Of a DNA stretch of 64,000 nucleotides, positions 1-11,847 are shown one piece after another. The notes under the pieces are model-generated. The model worked only from the letters and a program-made list of their open reading frames with translations. It was not told the DNA's origin and ran no database searches. The DNA is from Maea johnstoni (Eukaryota; Annelida; Polychaeta; Spionida; Magelonidae): contig OZ012685.1 in NCBI GenBank assembly GCA_963942565.1, positions 53,127,328 to 53,191,327 on the forward strand, given 5' to 3'. Position 1 is the first letter of the stretch. Each line of letters opens with the position of its first letter. The position numbers and the translations under genes are program-made.

Positions 1-96
1 AATGAATACCTGCATGACAGGGTTTTCGATGGTTTTCAAAAATCTTTGCATGCTTGTGCTTTGGACGAAAGTAGCCTCAGCATTGGAAAGGTTAAT
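1..96 (+). mobile_element. TTAA-type MITE family A, cut by window start
   Basis: Right part only: CCTGCATGACAGGG and AGCCTCAGCATTGGAAAGGTTAA. Confidence 0.8.
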
Positions 97-239
97 ATCC
101 TTTCTTTGGAGAAATAGTTTGTGAAAAAAACTCATTCACAATTTCATAAGCATAGGGTCCTAATGGCATAGTTTTCAATCATAGCCAAATGTTGGAAATA
201 CTTTAAGTGTGAGTAGGTATTTTGAGGCACATAGTAAAC

Positions 240-540
240 CATGGTCTTAGCCAGGATTTATAAACTGGGTGGCCAGAATATTTTTGGGGTGTCCTATTTT
301 GTAAGGGAGAGCACAATATACTCAGATTGCAACCACAAACCTGTATTTACTTGAATAATTAAAAAAGGCATAATGTACTTACACAATATTATGGGAATCA
401 AATTGAGGTGAAAAAATTCGATGGTATGGTTGAAATAGACATTTCAAGAAATTCCTCACAAAATATGGGGGTGTCCTGAGGGGTGATTTTTGAAGCTTTT
501 TGGTGTCCAAATGACGCCTAGATGCCCGGCTAAGACTATG
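240..540 (-). mobile_element. hAT-type MITE (family C)
   Basis: The ends CATGGTCTTAGCCAGGAT and GCCCGGCTAAGACTATG are flanked by an exact 8-base duplication TAGTAAAC (232-239 and 541-548). Orientation is reverse to the copy at 37570. Confidence 0.9.
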
Positions 541-853
541 TAGTAAACATTTGTCCAGAATATGTTAGCTCTCATCAGAGAAATACATACCCTTGAACCG
601 CAACGCCATAGGCACAGCATGCTAGCACCTAGGGTATGTGCGCCTCGGGTTACGCGGTGTAGCCTTGGTCACGTGACCTGATCTGTGCAATTAGCATGCA
701 GCATCCTTTCTAGGTCAGATAGTTGCCAAGGAGATGGGAGGCAGCGACATTTGATGATGCATGGACAGTGCCCGATCCCGGTCTACTCATCTCAGCTCTC
801 ATACAGATGCATGGGAAGAGTTAAACCGCCTCTAAGCCCTAGGGACGACTCTC

Positions 854-1066
854 TTAACCCTTATGCTGCCAGTGGCTAATTTTGCCAATACAAAATAATG
901 CAAAAAGCTGAAAAATGATGGAAACCCTGGCATATGGGTACTCGTCTGAGAGTACTCAGTGATGGCTATCCAATGAATACCAACATGACAGGGTTTAGGT
1001 GTTTTTCAAAAATCTTTGTGTTCTTGTGCCTCTGAGCAAAAGTAGCCGTAGCATTGAAAGGCTTAA
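854..1066 (+). mobile_element. TTAA-type MITE family A
   Basis: Family reference: left TTAACCCTTATGCTGC, right GCATTGAAAGGCTTAA, about 210 bases. The ends are inverted over TTAACCCTT and ATGCTG, and TTAA flanks each side, as in piggyBac-type elements. Confidence 0.85.
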
Positions 1067-1608
1067 GTGCTGACTCAGCGGTAAATCAGTCAATATTCCT
1101 ACATTTCCTTCTCGGCCTCAAGAACTCTGTGTTTTACTGTCAACGTATCAAGACGGCTGCGGCAGCCTGGGAGCTTTATTTGTTTTTGCAGCTGATGATG
1201 ATTAATTTTCCCAAGCTCAATAAAGTATCATATCAGCCACTCAAAGAAACACCCTACAATCCCACATAGCCATGTTGCATGCTCAACTAGGAAAAATTGG
1301 GATGAATGGAACCTTATTTAAACAGGGGTTTCCTAGAATATGTATCCCGGAACACAGCAGGATATGATAAAAAAACAAACAAATGCAGATACAGTAAGAC
1401 AGACAATTTCTAGTACAGATAATAGGTTTTACAGTGACACAATTATTTTATGTGACTTGTCTTTGGAGGAAAAAGAACAATTATCTCTTTCTATGATTAT
1501 CATTAGGTCCACTCTTACTTAAACCTTAACCATACCATTTCTTGGTAAGCCATGGCATTCTATCACCAAATGATTTTTGATAGGGGTGATGTGTGTACGA
1601 TATATGTT

Positions 1609-1814
1609 TTTTCAGGGTAACACAGTGTCAGTGCAGTCTTTTGAGAAGAGTGTGATATGTAAATGGTATTGTTTTTATGGGTAACACAGGGTTGGTGCAA
1701 TTCTTTGTGGACTATTAGAAGAATGTGTTATGTATATGATATTGTTTTTCAGGGTATATCATTGATACAGTTCAGTTTAGAGTTTAATATATATATATAT
1801 TATATTGTTTTCAG
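1609..1814 (+). repeat. decayed tandem copies of the 5' edge of the first ABAT exon in the window
   Basis: The acceptor and start of the exon at 1815 (TTTTCAG then GGTAACACAGGGTCGGTGCAG) recur upstream at about 1609, 1672 and 1744, with a period of about 63-72 bases. The copy at 1672 has lost the AG (TTTTTATGGG) but keeps about 35 exon-like bases. The copies at 1609 and 1744 keep TTTTTCAGGG. The array has diverged and is older than the 96-base array at 10.4 kb. Confidence 0.8.
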
Positions 1815-3759
1815 GGTAACACAGGGTCGGTGCAGTTCTTTGTGGACTATGAGAAGAGTCAGGGGAACTACATGGTGGATGTGGATGGAAATGTTCTGCT
1901 AGACCTGTACACACAAATTGCCTCAGCACCAATGGGTAGGTAAAATACCTGCCTAGATTCTAAGCTATTATGGGGATATCTACATAGTGGATATGGATGG
2001 AAATGTTCTGCTAGACCTGTACACACAAATTGCCTCAGCACCAATGGGTAGGTAAAATACTAGCCTAGATTCTAAGCTATCATGGGGATATTAATGTTAT
2101 AATATATATTTTTACCATAACCATGCAGCTTACCTCTCAGGATCAGGTTGGTTTTTGCTGAGGATTTATGAAATTTTGGGGGTCTGAAGTCAGTTACCTA
2201 AAAAATACAAGAATATATATACCAACCCTATGTATTGACATAACAAGACAAAGCTTGTTTCTTTATATCATTTATTGTACCCATTGTCTTGTACTATTTT
2301 AATGTGTTGTTCTTATTTTCAGGTTACAACCACCCCAATATGCTGAAGGTGCTGAGAGACCCAGCAAATAGTGTGAGTATATCTCCTCATGTTGTAGAAT
2401 AGAGAGGAATTCTTGACCACAGGTTATGCTGGAGATTAAAGGGAATCAATTAATTAATTAATTAACAAATCAACATTGTGTCAAACAAGCCTACCGTAAA
2501 AGCCGTCTAGACGGAATCCAAGCCCTCTAGACTGTTGAAGAATAAGGGTTCAGGTCTGACCCTTGCTCTTGTATTCAAAATGTTATATAAATAAAAACAT
2601 ATATAGTGCATAATGTTGGTTGTGCATCAGCTTGATGCATAATTTGTTATAAATAAAGTGTGCAATCAGAACATTTTTGAAGGAGGGCATTGCCAGGGTA
2701 TCAGTCATTTTTCAGCTTATTTGCATCATTTTGTATTGGCAAAATTAGCCACCATCAGCATAAGGGTTATAATGATACATGACTATTGTGGGGATGTCTT
2801 AGTGTGGTTCCCCATACATTGTTTAACTGTTATGCTTGTGGTGGCTAATTTGGCCATTGCAAAATGATGAAAAAACCCCATGAAAAATGACTGAAACATT
2901 TGCACATGAGTATACATCTGAGAGTACTCAGTGAGAGCTATCTAATGAATACCAACATGACAGGGTTTATATGGTTTCCAAATATCTTTGCATCCTTGTT
3001 CTTTGGACGAAAGTAGCCTCAGCATCGGAAGGGTTATAGTTAAATTGTGGGGAACATGCAGTGCTAAAATGTCTGAGTGTAGTTGCCCATACATTGTGTA
3101 CTGTATTCACTGTAGACAATTATTTTTCACAATTATTTTTCAGTCCCACTTTGTGAATCGACCAGCCCTTGGTAACCTTCCTTCCATGGACTGGCCAACT
3201 AGGTTGAGGTCTGCTCTTATGTCTGTAAGTATACAAGCTGAGATACTGTATACAGCTTTAATTTGAAGAGCTAGAAAATTCTCTTTAAAGCCCTGCTGGA
3301 GGGTATTTGTGCTACTTAAAATTTGCGCATTCAAGCACTCAAACAAAGCAGATATAAAGCAGAATATTTATTTGAAGGATGTTATTTTGGGGTTATCATC
3401 ATGGAGCGCAAAAATTGAATGCCTGTAAAATACCAGTTATACAGCATACAAACTGGTATTGGCTGATTAGCTCTACAACAATTTCAAATATATTTCTCTC
3501 TAGAATAAAATAAAACAACAATAGATAAATCCCAAGACTGGGAAGTAATTAAACCTCAATATCAGCCTAACATTTTGAGTTTTACAGTCATGCCATTGGG
3601 TTAAATAAAATGCTCACAGAAACATATACATATGTACCATCTCTGGCACTTAAAGCTATGACGTTTAACTACTAATGGAACATAATGATAATAATGATAA
3701 TAACAATACTACTACTACTACTACTACTAATAATAATAATAATGATTATGATAATAATG

Positions 3760-3793
<34 letters not shown>

Positions 3794-3894
3794 AAATAGT
3801 AATAAATGTAATAATAATAATAATAATAATAATGAAAATACTATTAATGATAATAATAATAATGATAATAATGATAATAGTAATAATAATAATA

Positions 3895-3957
<63 letters not shown>

Positions 3958-3967
3958 TATAATAATG

Positions 3968-4026
<59 letters not shown>

Positions 4027-7000
4027 TATAATAATAATAATAATGATAATCTTTATTTCACTGAAGGGTAACATAGGCAATTACAGGATTTGATTTTCGC
4101 TGTGGCCCTCAGATTTAAGGATTATACCTTTCATGATTCAGGCCACATCATTTCCAATCCAGTATCCCCCTACTCTTCGACATATTATAAAACCCTCATT
4201 GTTTATTTCAGATTGCCCCTAAAGGCATGAATCAGGCCCAGACCATGGCCTGTGGCGCTTGTTCTAATGAGCACGCCTTTAAGGCTGTCTTCATGGCGTA
4301 CAGGGTAAGCTTTCTCTGTCTTCTTCTGTAGAGAATATTTCCCCACTCTACATAAACAAACACATTATTTATTTCTTTGTTAGTGTAGAATCTTCTGAAG
4401 CCCTCTTACACTCATTCATGCTTGTTTTCATACTCAAGAAATGGCTGGAGCATTTTGTGATATTTCCTACCAGAAATTTCTAAAATGTATTTGAAGCAAA
4501 TTAATTTATCAGCTAAAACTGCCCTTCAAAAGCTTTGTGAATATTTATGCTTGATTCCAAAACTTATTTTAAAGTGTAGCACTGATCCAAAATAAATTTG
4601 TCAAGAAAATACATGGCCCATGTTTTCAGCAAGATTTACAGCTAGGTCCATATTCTATGAAATGGCAACTGGCGATATATCAATGGTTGCCCAGATTTCC
4701 CATTAATCGTTTTTCAAAATAATTATGGTGGCCCAAATTCTTAGGGTGGCCTTAATTTCCTGGAATTTACGGTAATTCTCTGATGGTTTATTTGTAGAAC
4801 AAGCAGCGTGGAGGTGAGCCCCCGAGTGAGGCGGAGAAGGCGAGCAGCGTCCATAACCAGGAGCCGGGCACGCCCCCTCTCACCATCCTCTCCTTCGACA
4901 ACGCCTTCCACGGCAGAACAATGGGTGAGAACAATACTTTAACCCTTATTCAACTGGTGGCTAATTTGGCCAATACCAAATAATGCAAAAACCTGAAAAA
5001 TAATTGAAACCCTGGCACATGATATTACTCAGCGAGAGCTATCTAATGAATGCCAATATGACAGGGTTTAGTTGGTTTTCAAAAGTCTTTGCATCCATGT
5101 GCTTTGGCAAAAGTAGCCTCAGCATTGGAAGGGTTAATTCATCCCTTATTTGTTGCAGTCTTCAAGCTGTATACCCATTAATGCTCATTAACCCTTCCAA
5201 AGCTTAGGCTACTTACATCCAAAGCACAAGTATGCAAAGATTTTTGGAAACCATCTAAACCTTGTCATATTGGTATTCATTGGAAAGCTCTCACTAAGTA
5301 CTCTCAGATGAGTACCTATTTCCCAGGGTTTCAATTATTTTTCAGTTTTTTTGCATCATTTTTATTGGCCAAATTAGCCACCAGCGACAAAAGGGTTAAA
5401 AATCTATCTAGTAATTGTCATCTTGATCTACAATAGTTTTAACAATAACTAACAATATATTTGGAGACTTGTTGGTAACAACCTAATAGGTTAATACAGG
5501 TGAACTTGGATATGACGGACCACTGTACGACAGATTTTTGCTTATGACGGACGATATGCTTGGTCCCAGTTCGATGCATATCAAGTATTCGTCATATGTC
5601 TACGACGGATTTCGCATATGACGGACCAATTTTCCTGGTCCCATTGAGTCCGTCATATCCAAGTTCACCTGTACTGTGGTTTATGTGTGCATGGGTGGCT
5701 TGTGTTGGAATAAAGCGGTATGTTCATATGAGGATGGATACTTTTATAAATACAAATATATGATGATAGAAGTAGAAATTAAAGATTTATATAGATACTC
5801 AGGATTTGCCTCAGTTTTCATGAATATGTATGAAAAGATCATGTTACCGAGAGAAAAACATTTTTAGTCCTCACTTATAGATCTTTCGCACATGGGCTTT
5901 AGAAACCATTAGTCTGTGTCATATGCATGACAAATTGACAATCACAATAAGTTCAAGGTTCACACAAAACTAGAGTAACTACTTAAAGTATATAGCCAGT
6001 TTTAATTGATATGTTTAGTCTTTGCAGTTACTCATCACAATGAGTTCAGGATTCACAGAAAACTAGAATAGCTACTTAAAATGTAACTCTACCTTCAAAA
6101 TTAAAAAAAATGTATATTCGAGATCAATGTCACCTTTCTTAGGACACTTTGATTACAATTGTACTCCACAAATTGACTGAGATAAATGTAATCAAGGTGT
6201 ACTAAGAAAGGTGACATTGAGCTCGAACACATCTTTTTTAATTTTGAAGGTAGAGTTACAATTTAAATCTCATTAACATTCCTATGCACTTATTGGGGGT
6301 CAAAGTTCATGAAAAACTACTGCTTATAACTGATTGATATGACTGCACTCTTTTTCTGTAGGTTGTCTGGCTGCCACTCACTCCAAGTATGCTCACAAAC
6401 TAGATTTTCCCGGTCCAGACTGGCCCTATGTCTCGTTTCCCAAGTATAAATACCCCCTGGAGGACCACCAGGTGGAAAATGCTAATGAGGATAAGAAAAT
6501 TCTCTCCCAGGTACAAATATACACTGCTTATAGGTGCTACCAATAGAACAGTTTTGACCATTGAGAACCCCTGCACAGGGTCTTAGCCAGGATAAAAAGC
6601 AATTCCAAAATGTTTGTCTGTCCAGATATAGCTACTCAGCTGCATCAAACCTGTATACCAACTACATGTAATAGCCTACACTTCAGCTATGTCTTAGATT
6701 ATGGTTTGTAGGAAACTATTTATTACCCCCAAAAGGTCAACGTTGAAAATTCTTCATAGCAATTTTTGCCTGTCCATAAAGGAGGTTTTCAAGAAACTAC
6801 CTGTCCAAAAGACAGGCTGGACAGGTCCTGGCGTAGTCTCTGCCCCTGAACCCCTCCAAAATCCACATTCCCTTATAATGCTATTATAAGTGACCATAAC
6901 ATGATACATTTGTTATTGGTATGTGTAGAAGGTAAATTATTTATTGTAAATGTTTATACATATTTACTCGTTGCCATACATTAGAGGCTGTTTTTTCCAG

Positions 7001-10000
7001 CTAATTTCAAAATTACAATGTGAAACTTACAAGAAAAACTGCATGATTTCATAATGCTCCACGCACACCAGGTGAAGAGGGGTTTCTGTACATGCAAGAG
7101 ATTGATGGCCTATGACTTGCTTTTATTGGTAGCACCTATGAAATGTCTTTACTGTTGCTTCTTTACTAACCTTAAGGGTCTCTGGCATGTTGTAGAAATG
7201 TCTATAGTATCACTCCATGACATATGTCCATGCTTTTAAATTCTGGGGAATACTTGTGTATTTCATATTTCCCTTTGTAAATAATTTACCCACCTAAATA
7301 TTTACATCAATATCTGTTCTACTCATAGCAGGGGTAGGGGGGGGGGGGGGGGCTAAGGTATCATGATGATCGCATCTACTAATAACTGACTTATAAAAAA
7401 ATATCACTAAGAACAAAATTTGGAAAAGTATCACTCCTAATATTTACCTCATTAGTTTATCAAATGATTTAATTGACCAAAATGAAGACTGAACTATCGT
7501 ATCCTCAAAAGTTTTATTGATGCTGACAACCAGTTTACCTGGGGACATGAGTGGGTTGTTGATAGGGTATTTATGTGAGTATTTCAGGTGCGTGCGAAGA
7601 TCGAGGAGTACAACAATAGAGGCACCCACGTGGCGGGCGTCATCATAGAGCCCATCCAGGGCGAGGGTGGCGACAACCAGGCCTCAGCCAGCTTCTTCAG
7701 GGAACTACAGCAGATCTGCAAAGACGTAAGTCTACCATATCATTACGGGTGTCCAAATATTTTACTCCTGGAGTACTGACTCCTAGTATTTTTGGTGGCA
7801 GCTATGTGACATTCCATTGAAAACTTTTTGGCAGTGTTGTACATGTATAACCATTAATAACATTAATAAAATAGTGCAGGATCAAGCAATAGCCAATGAC
7901 AATTAATTGGGTTCACATATTTTGCAATGATACATGGTTGGAAATAGATATTATTTATATTATTATTCAAAATAATACGTGGTTGGAATTATCTGGGAAG
8001 CTCAGCAAACAATGTCCTGATATTTGTGGAGTTAAAAGGTGCTGAGGGATTAAATCTATTGAGTTTCTGGAGTCTCAGTCGCATGCTGGTGCAACAAAGT
8101 GACAGTTGGAAATGCTTCATCATGTAGGAAGATATAGTGAAACATACAACATTTTCTTTGCTTCCTCACATATTATCTTTATGCCATCAAAAAAAATTTA
8201 ATATCAGTTATGCCCTGTTTGAAAGTGCAGTCCTGTCTGATATCCACCTGAAGCCAGTCATATCCCACAAGGCAGAGGGTGGATAGCAGGTCGGACCCCA
8301 CTATTAAACAGGGTGTAACAAATTTATCACCACTAGTCATGACTTAGCCGTTATTTGGCAGAAAAAGTGTAAAAAAATCAAAATTTGAAAAAAAAATCAT
8401 TTTATTTGCTAATATCAAGGAAACTATGTTAAATGTTGTTTTTCTTTAATTTCAGTATGGTTCCTACTTGATAATGGATGAAGTTCAGACAGGAACGGGT
8501 GGCACAGGTATCTGGTGGGCGCACGAGAGATTCAATCTCCCGTCTCCTCCTGATGTGGTGGTCTTCAGCAAGAAAGCTCAAACGGGAGGTTTCTACTACT
8601 CCGACGAACTCAGGCCCACTGAGGTAGGCATTGATCCTTTGTTGTGATTGTGTTTGGAACAATTCTATCCTGGTCACATTTTTCATAATGTAAACGGGTA
8701 TTTTTTGACATGCAGTTGATTTTCGCTATTTTCACACTCCCCATAATAGCGCGAAAATAACATTCTTAAAATAATATCCTGCTTTGCATTTGGTTTAGTT
8801 TGAGTCCTCGAATGTTTCATTCAATGTAGCACAAATACCTTCCAGCAGGGCTGTAAAGTAAAATTTTAGCACTCTTTTTTAAAGCTGTATATTTACAGTA
8901 ACTCATAGTCGCTTATGTATTAGTTATAAAGGAAGCCCTTGTACTGCACTTATCCTTACCATGGTAAAGCAGTGTTAACCTTTGTGCTGCTGGTGGGCAA
9001 TGGTTTCAAAATGGAAGCTTGCTGGGGAGGGGGAGGGTCTTATTTTCAACCTACTTCATAACTATTTGTATTTTGATGAAGAAAACTTAAAATGATATTT
9101 ACTTAGGTATGGGATATGTTTGAGCTCTCTTAAACCCATTCCTGCTATTTTCATTGAAGGACAAATACAGTTTGGTTATATATGTTAATGATTACACTTA
9201 GTATTTAGATTCAACATCATTCTTCATAAATGTAACTAGAAAATCTAAAGTATGTGATTTGTTGTAGGGCTACCGTATCTTCAATACCTGGATGGGAGAT
9301 CCAATCAGAATCCTCTTCCTGGAGGAGATGATTAAGGTCATCAACGAGCAGAACCTACTCCAGTCTACGAGCGAGTGCGGCAGCTTGATCGTCAGTGGTA
9401 TGAAACTGTTACAGGTAATATCTCTTTGAATTTTCCAGACACTTACATACAGGACCCTCGCCTGCAGGGAGACTGGGCATTTAAAACCCCAAACCCTTTA
9501 AAAAGTCACATTTTACGATCCCCACATTTTTGAGGGGAATTTCTTAGTAAGTTTGTTTTAGCTTGTGTTGCAGTCCCAGTTTCATGGGCGTATCAGCGCC
9601 CATGACTATGAGTCGCTCCTCAGAGGGCGAGCTAAATCTCGTAGGCCGCTTCCGGTCTCGCTCAGAATCGCGAGATCAGATGACGCTCCCACGCAATGTG
9701 ATTGTTGCGTGTTTCTGAACGTGCAACAATCACATCACGTGAACTAGTCACAGCTTGCCGTAATTGGGTCACGGATCACAAAGTGCAGTATTACTTTGAC
9801 TGTGACCCTGAGCGGCAATAATTTGATGCTGGCATGGCTAAGAAGCGAGCGCATAGCTTTGGATGATTTAATTTTTTCCGTTCTGGCCAAGAGATAGCAT
9901 AGATTGACGTAAAATAAATGGCATACACATTATTACGATTTCAAGCTGTCGCAAAATCTACATTTTGCGACCGAATATAAAGCGAATTAATGGCCAAATG

Positions 10001-11847
10001 GAATAGATTGTGGTGGTTCTAACGACTTAAATTGCATTGAAATTAACCCACGGAATAGCGAGCAATTTATTTTTTATTGTGAACGTACATTGCCGTCTGT
10101 ATGCGTATCTGAGAAAGATCGCTCAGTAGAGCCTATCAACTCATCAGCTTTTCCTGGGACAAAACTAAGTATCTGTTTTCGCGTTATGGTCTTGTGAAAT
10201 TTGAAAATGAAAGAGGAAAGATACTTGAAATAGAGAAAAAAAAATGAAAACAAAAAGTGAAATGAAATTGGAAAAAATAAAACTAATGAAAGATCAGCTA
10301 CCATAGGCAAAAAGCAAACTTAGATTTAGTCTGGACATATGCATTTAAAAAACTTCCCGCCCATGACTTTGCCCCTTTTCGAAAGGGCAAATTATATCCT
10401 GGTATTCTGTGCTACCCCAGAGGATATGGGTTAATGAGGACCTAGTTTCAGACTATGTAAGATTGTATTGACTCTTGTTTCAGGATCAGTATCCAGGTAT
10501 CCTGGACAGCCCCGGGGGATATGGGTTTATGAGGACCTAGTTTCAGATTATTGTAAGATTGTATTGACTCTTGTTTCAGGATTAGTATCCAGGTATCCTG
10601 CACAGTCCCAGGGGATATGGGTTAATGAGGACCTAGTTTCAGATTATTGTAAGATTGTATTGACTCTTGTTTCAGGATTAGTATCCAGGTATCCTGCACA
10701 GCCCCAGGGGATATGGGTTAATGAGGACCTAGTTACAGATTATTGTAAGATTGTATTGACTCTTGTTTCAGGATTAGTATCCAGGTATCCTGCACAGTCC
10801 CAGGGTATATGGGTTAATGAGAACCTAGTTTCAGATTATTGTAAGATTGTATTGACTCTTGTTTCAGGATCAGTATCCAGGTATCCTGCACAGCCCCAGG
10901 GGATATGGGTTAATGAGGACCTAGTTTCAGATTATTGTAAGATTGTATTGACTCTTGTTTCAGGATCAGTATCCAGGTATCCTGCACAGTCCCAGGGGAT
11001 ATGGGTTAATGAGGACCTAGTTTCAGATTATTGTAAGATTGTATTGACTCTTGTTTCAGGATCAGTATCCAGGTGTCCTGCACAGCCCCAGGGGATATGG
11101 TGCATTCCTGGCCGTAGATTTCTTCGATGTTGGCGTCAGGGACAAGGTCCTGGGCAGTATGAAGAGTAAAGGTACGTAACCACTTCTTGTCTGAGTGACC
11201 AATTGTTTTTAAAGAAAAGAAAAACATTTTTTCCCTGATGTGTGGCCTTCATAAATTGGTGTAAGATAATAAGCAGTCAGTGGCAACACTGTAGGCCTCT
11301 CAGCAATCTTCACTCATTAAATAATGATCAAAATGATTATGACCTCAACCACTCTGACAGGCCATGTAATTGCACAAAAACCTATCACCTGCTCCGCTGT
11401 GATTCTTGATGCCGATTGGTCAATTATTGTGAAAACATGCAGCCAGTCACACTTTGCATATTTAATATCTAGCGTCTGACTTGATATCACATGCCTATAA
11501 ACAATATCATATGCTAGTCAGCTATGTGATGAATTTGATACTTTACTAACCATGGATAGGTGATAAATTTGTTACACCCTGTTAGAAAGTGTCCGCCTTG
11601 TGGGATAAGTGTGATTTCCGTTGGATATCAGGCTGGACCACGCTTTCTAACAGGGTGTAACTTATAATGTCTCAAATAACCAATACCACATTTTTTAAAT
11701 GTATGTGTTGTTGTTGTTTTTTCAGGTTTGATAGCGGGAGGTTGCGGGTCGCACACCCTGAGGTTTCGACCAACTCTGATCATGCAGGAACAACACGTCA
11801 ACATCGCACTCAACATCATGGAGTCAGCCATCAAAGACTCACAGTAA
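1815..11847 (+). CDS. ABAT: 4-aminobutyrate aminotransferase, mitochondrial (3' eleven exons; 5' end outside window)
   Basis: PLP enzyme that transfers the amino group of GABA to 2-oxoglutarate, giving succinate semialdehyde and glutamate in the mitochondrial matrix. Exons read: 1815-1935, 2323-2372, 3144-3224, 4212-4304, 4798-4924, 6362-6510, 7588-7725, 8456-8623, 9268-9414, 11060-11171, 11726-11847. All have GT-AG junctions and phases agree, giving 435 residues plus stop. This matches the last ~435 of the ~500 residues of vertebrate ABAT, so the targeting peptide and the first ~65 residues lie upstream of the window. Visible marks: [16 protein letters not shown], with the CxxC that binds the 2Fe-2S cluster in mammalian [31 protein letters not shown], with the PLP-ring Asp; and FSKK, whose second Lys (residue 293 of this partial product) is the Schiff-base lysine; then RFRPTL near the end. 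Three of the exons carry tandem duplications of their edges (separate entries). No break is seen in the coding exons. Confidence 0.96.
1868..2091 (+). repeat. tandem duplication (112 bases) of the 3' edge and splice donor of the first ABAT exon in the window
   Basis: Two near-identical copies (about 1868-1979 and 1980-2091) each hold the last ~67 exon bases, the donor ATGG|GTAGGTAAAA and about 45 intron bases. The donor GT is at 1936 and again at 2048. Only the first copy is joined to the exon's acceptor, so the second is a decoy donor inside the intron. Few differences separate the copies, so this is a young event. Confidence 0.9.
2692..2770 (-). mobile_element. TTAA-type MITE family A, fragment
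   Basis: Reverse left half only: TTTTCAGCTTATTTGCATCA and AGCCACCATCAGCATAAGGG. Confidence 0.65.
2823..3035 (+). mobile_element. TTAA-type MITE family A
   Basis: Left TTAACTGTTATGCTTGTGG, right CAGCATCGGAAGGGTTA. Confidence 0.8.
3685..4046. repeat. AAT/GAT microsatellite
   Basis: Imperfect AAT-type triplets; open frames of poly-Asn, poly-Ile and poly-Tyr here are artefacts. Confidence 0.95.
4600..4772. mobile_element. MITE family D, left end missing
   Basis: Shares CAGCAAGATTTACAGC.AGG, GTGAAATGGCAACTGG-like and GGAATTTACGG with the 47709 copy. Confidence 0.7.
4939..5137 (+). mobile_element. TTAA-type MITE family A
   Basis: TTAA at 4939 and 5134. It lies 15 bases after the ABAT exon ending at 4924 and faces the next copy. 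Confidence 0.85.
5188..5399 (-). mobile_element. TTAA-type MITE family A
   Basis: Reverse orientation, TTAA at both ends. With the copy at 4939 it forms an inverted pair 50 bases apart. Confidence 0.85.
5497..5671. mobile_element. TA-flanked MITE (Tigger/pogo-like), 175 bases
   Basis: Ends CAGGTGAACTTGGATATGAC and its exact inverse GTCATATCCAAGTTCACCTG between TA dinucleotides (495-496, 5672-5673). Terminal CAG.TGAAC resembles Tigger-type ends. Confidence 0.88.
6082..6260. mobile_element. palindromic MITE, 179 bases
   Basis: TGTAACTCTACCTTCAAAAT and ATTTTGAAGGTAGAGTTACA are exact inverses; inner AATGTCACCTTTCTTAG/CTAAGAAAGGTGACATT also pair. Target duplication unclear. Confidence 0.83.
6576..6842. 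mobile_element. hAT-type MITE, divergent variant of family C
   Basis: Left end CAGGGTCTTAGCCAGGAT, right end TCCTGGCGTAGTCTCTG; flanks CCCCTGCA (568-575) and CCCCTGAA (843-850), an 8-base duplication with one change. The interior differs from the other copies. Confidence 0.75.
8213..8331. repeat. hairpin element F
   Basis: GCCCTGTTTGAAAGTG pairs with ACTATTAAACAGGGTGTAAC; it continues as AAATTTATCACC, as in the second copy. Confidence 0.6.
8974..9005 (+). mobile_element. TTAA-type MITE family A, left-end scrap
   Basis: TTAACCTTTGTGCTGCTGG then GGGCAATGG only. Confidence 0.4.
9560..10390. other. CpG-richer block in the ABAT intron before the 96-base array
   Basis: The stretch from about 9.57 to 9.85 kb is richer in CG dinucleotides than the surrounding intron. 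It holds two hairpins: CATGGGCG/CGCCCATG at 9592-9612, and ATGTGATTGTTGC paired with GCAACAATCACAT near 9698-9736, followed by CACGTG. CGCCCATGAC occurs again near 10362. It may be a further DNA-element insertion, but clear ends and a target duplication were not found. Confidence 0.35.
10414..11105 (+). repeat. 96-base tandem array carrying the acceptor of ABAT exon 11060-11171
   Basis: Seven acceptors (TTGTTTCAG followed by GATCAGTATCCAGG) end at 10483, 10579, 10675, 10771, 10867, 10963 and 11059, exactly 96 bases apart. A partial unit precedes them. Each unit holds the polypyrimidine tract, the AG, the first ~43 bases of the exon, and then intron sequence with GTAAGATT. Only the last acceptor leads into the full exon. 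Read in the ABAT phase, every upstream unit gives DQYPGI.HSPRGYG and then meets a TAG within 19 codons. Because 96 is a multiple of three, another frame stays open for 233 codons, which is an artefact. Copies differ by only a few bases, so expansion is recent. Confidence 0.95.
11558..11661. repeat. hairpin element F
   Basis: GTTACACCCTGTTAGAAAGT and CTTTCTAACAGGGTGTAAC are exact inverses with about 50 bases between; it lies 65 bases before the last ABAT exon. Confidence 0.72.

Larger units (their letters stand above)
2373..9267. other. ABAT introns 2-8 of the window
   Basis: Between the listed exons the sequence is AT-rich and without recognisable genes. It holds MITE copies, an AAT microsatellite, two palindromic MITEs (5.5 and 6.1 kb), a hAT-type MITE, a 16-base G run at 7337-7352, and a CTGTT-ended hairpin near 8.2 kb. 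Parts of 5.7-6.05, 6.9-7.5 and 7.8-8.2 kb show nothing I can name. Confidence 0.5.

Noticed and set aside
3675-4080. Poly-Asn, poly-Ile and poly-Tyr frames
   Set aside because: Translations of an AAT microsatellite.
10468-11169. 233-codon open frame on the plus strand
   Set aside because: It is produced by a 96-base tandem array (a multiple of three) and lies out of the ABAT frame; the last part only overlaps the real exon in the wrong phase.
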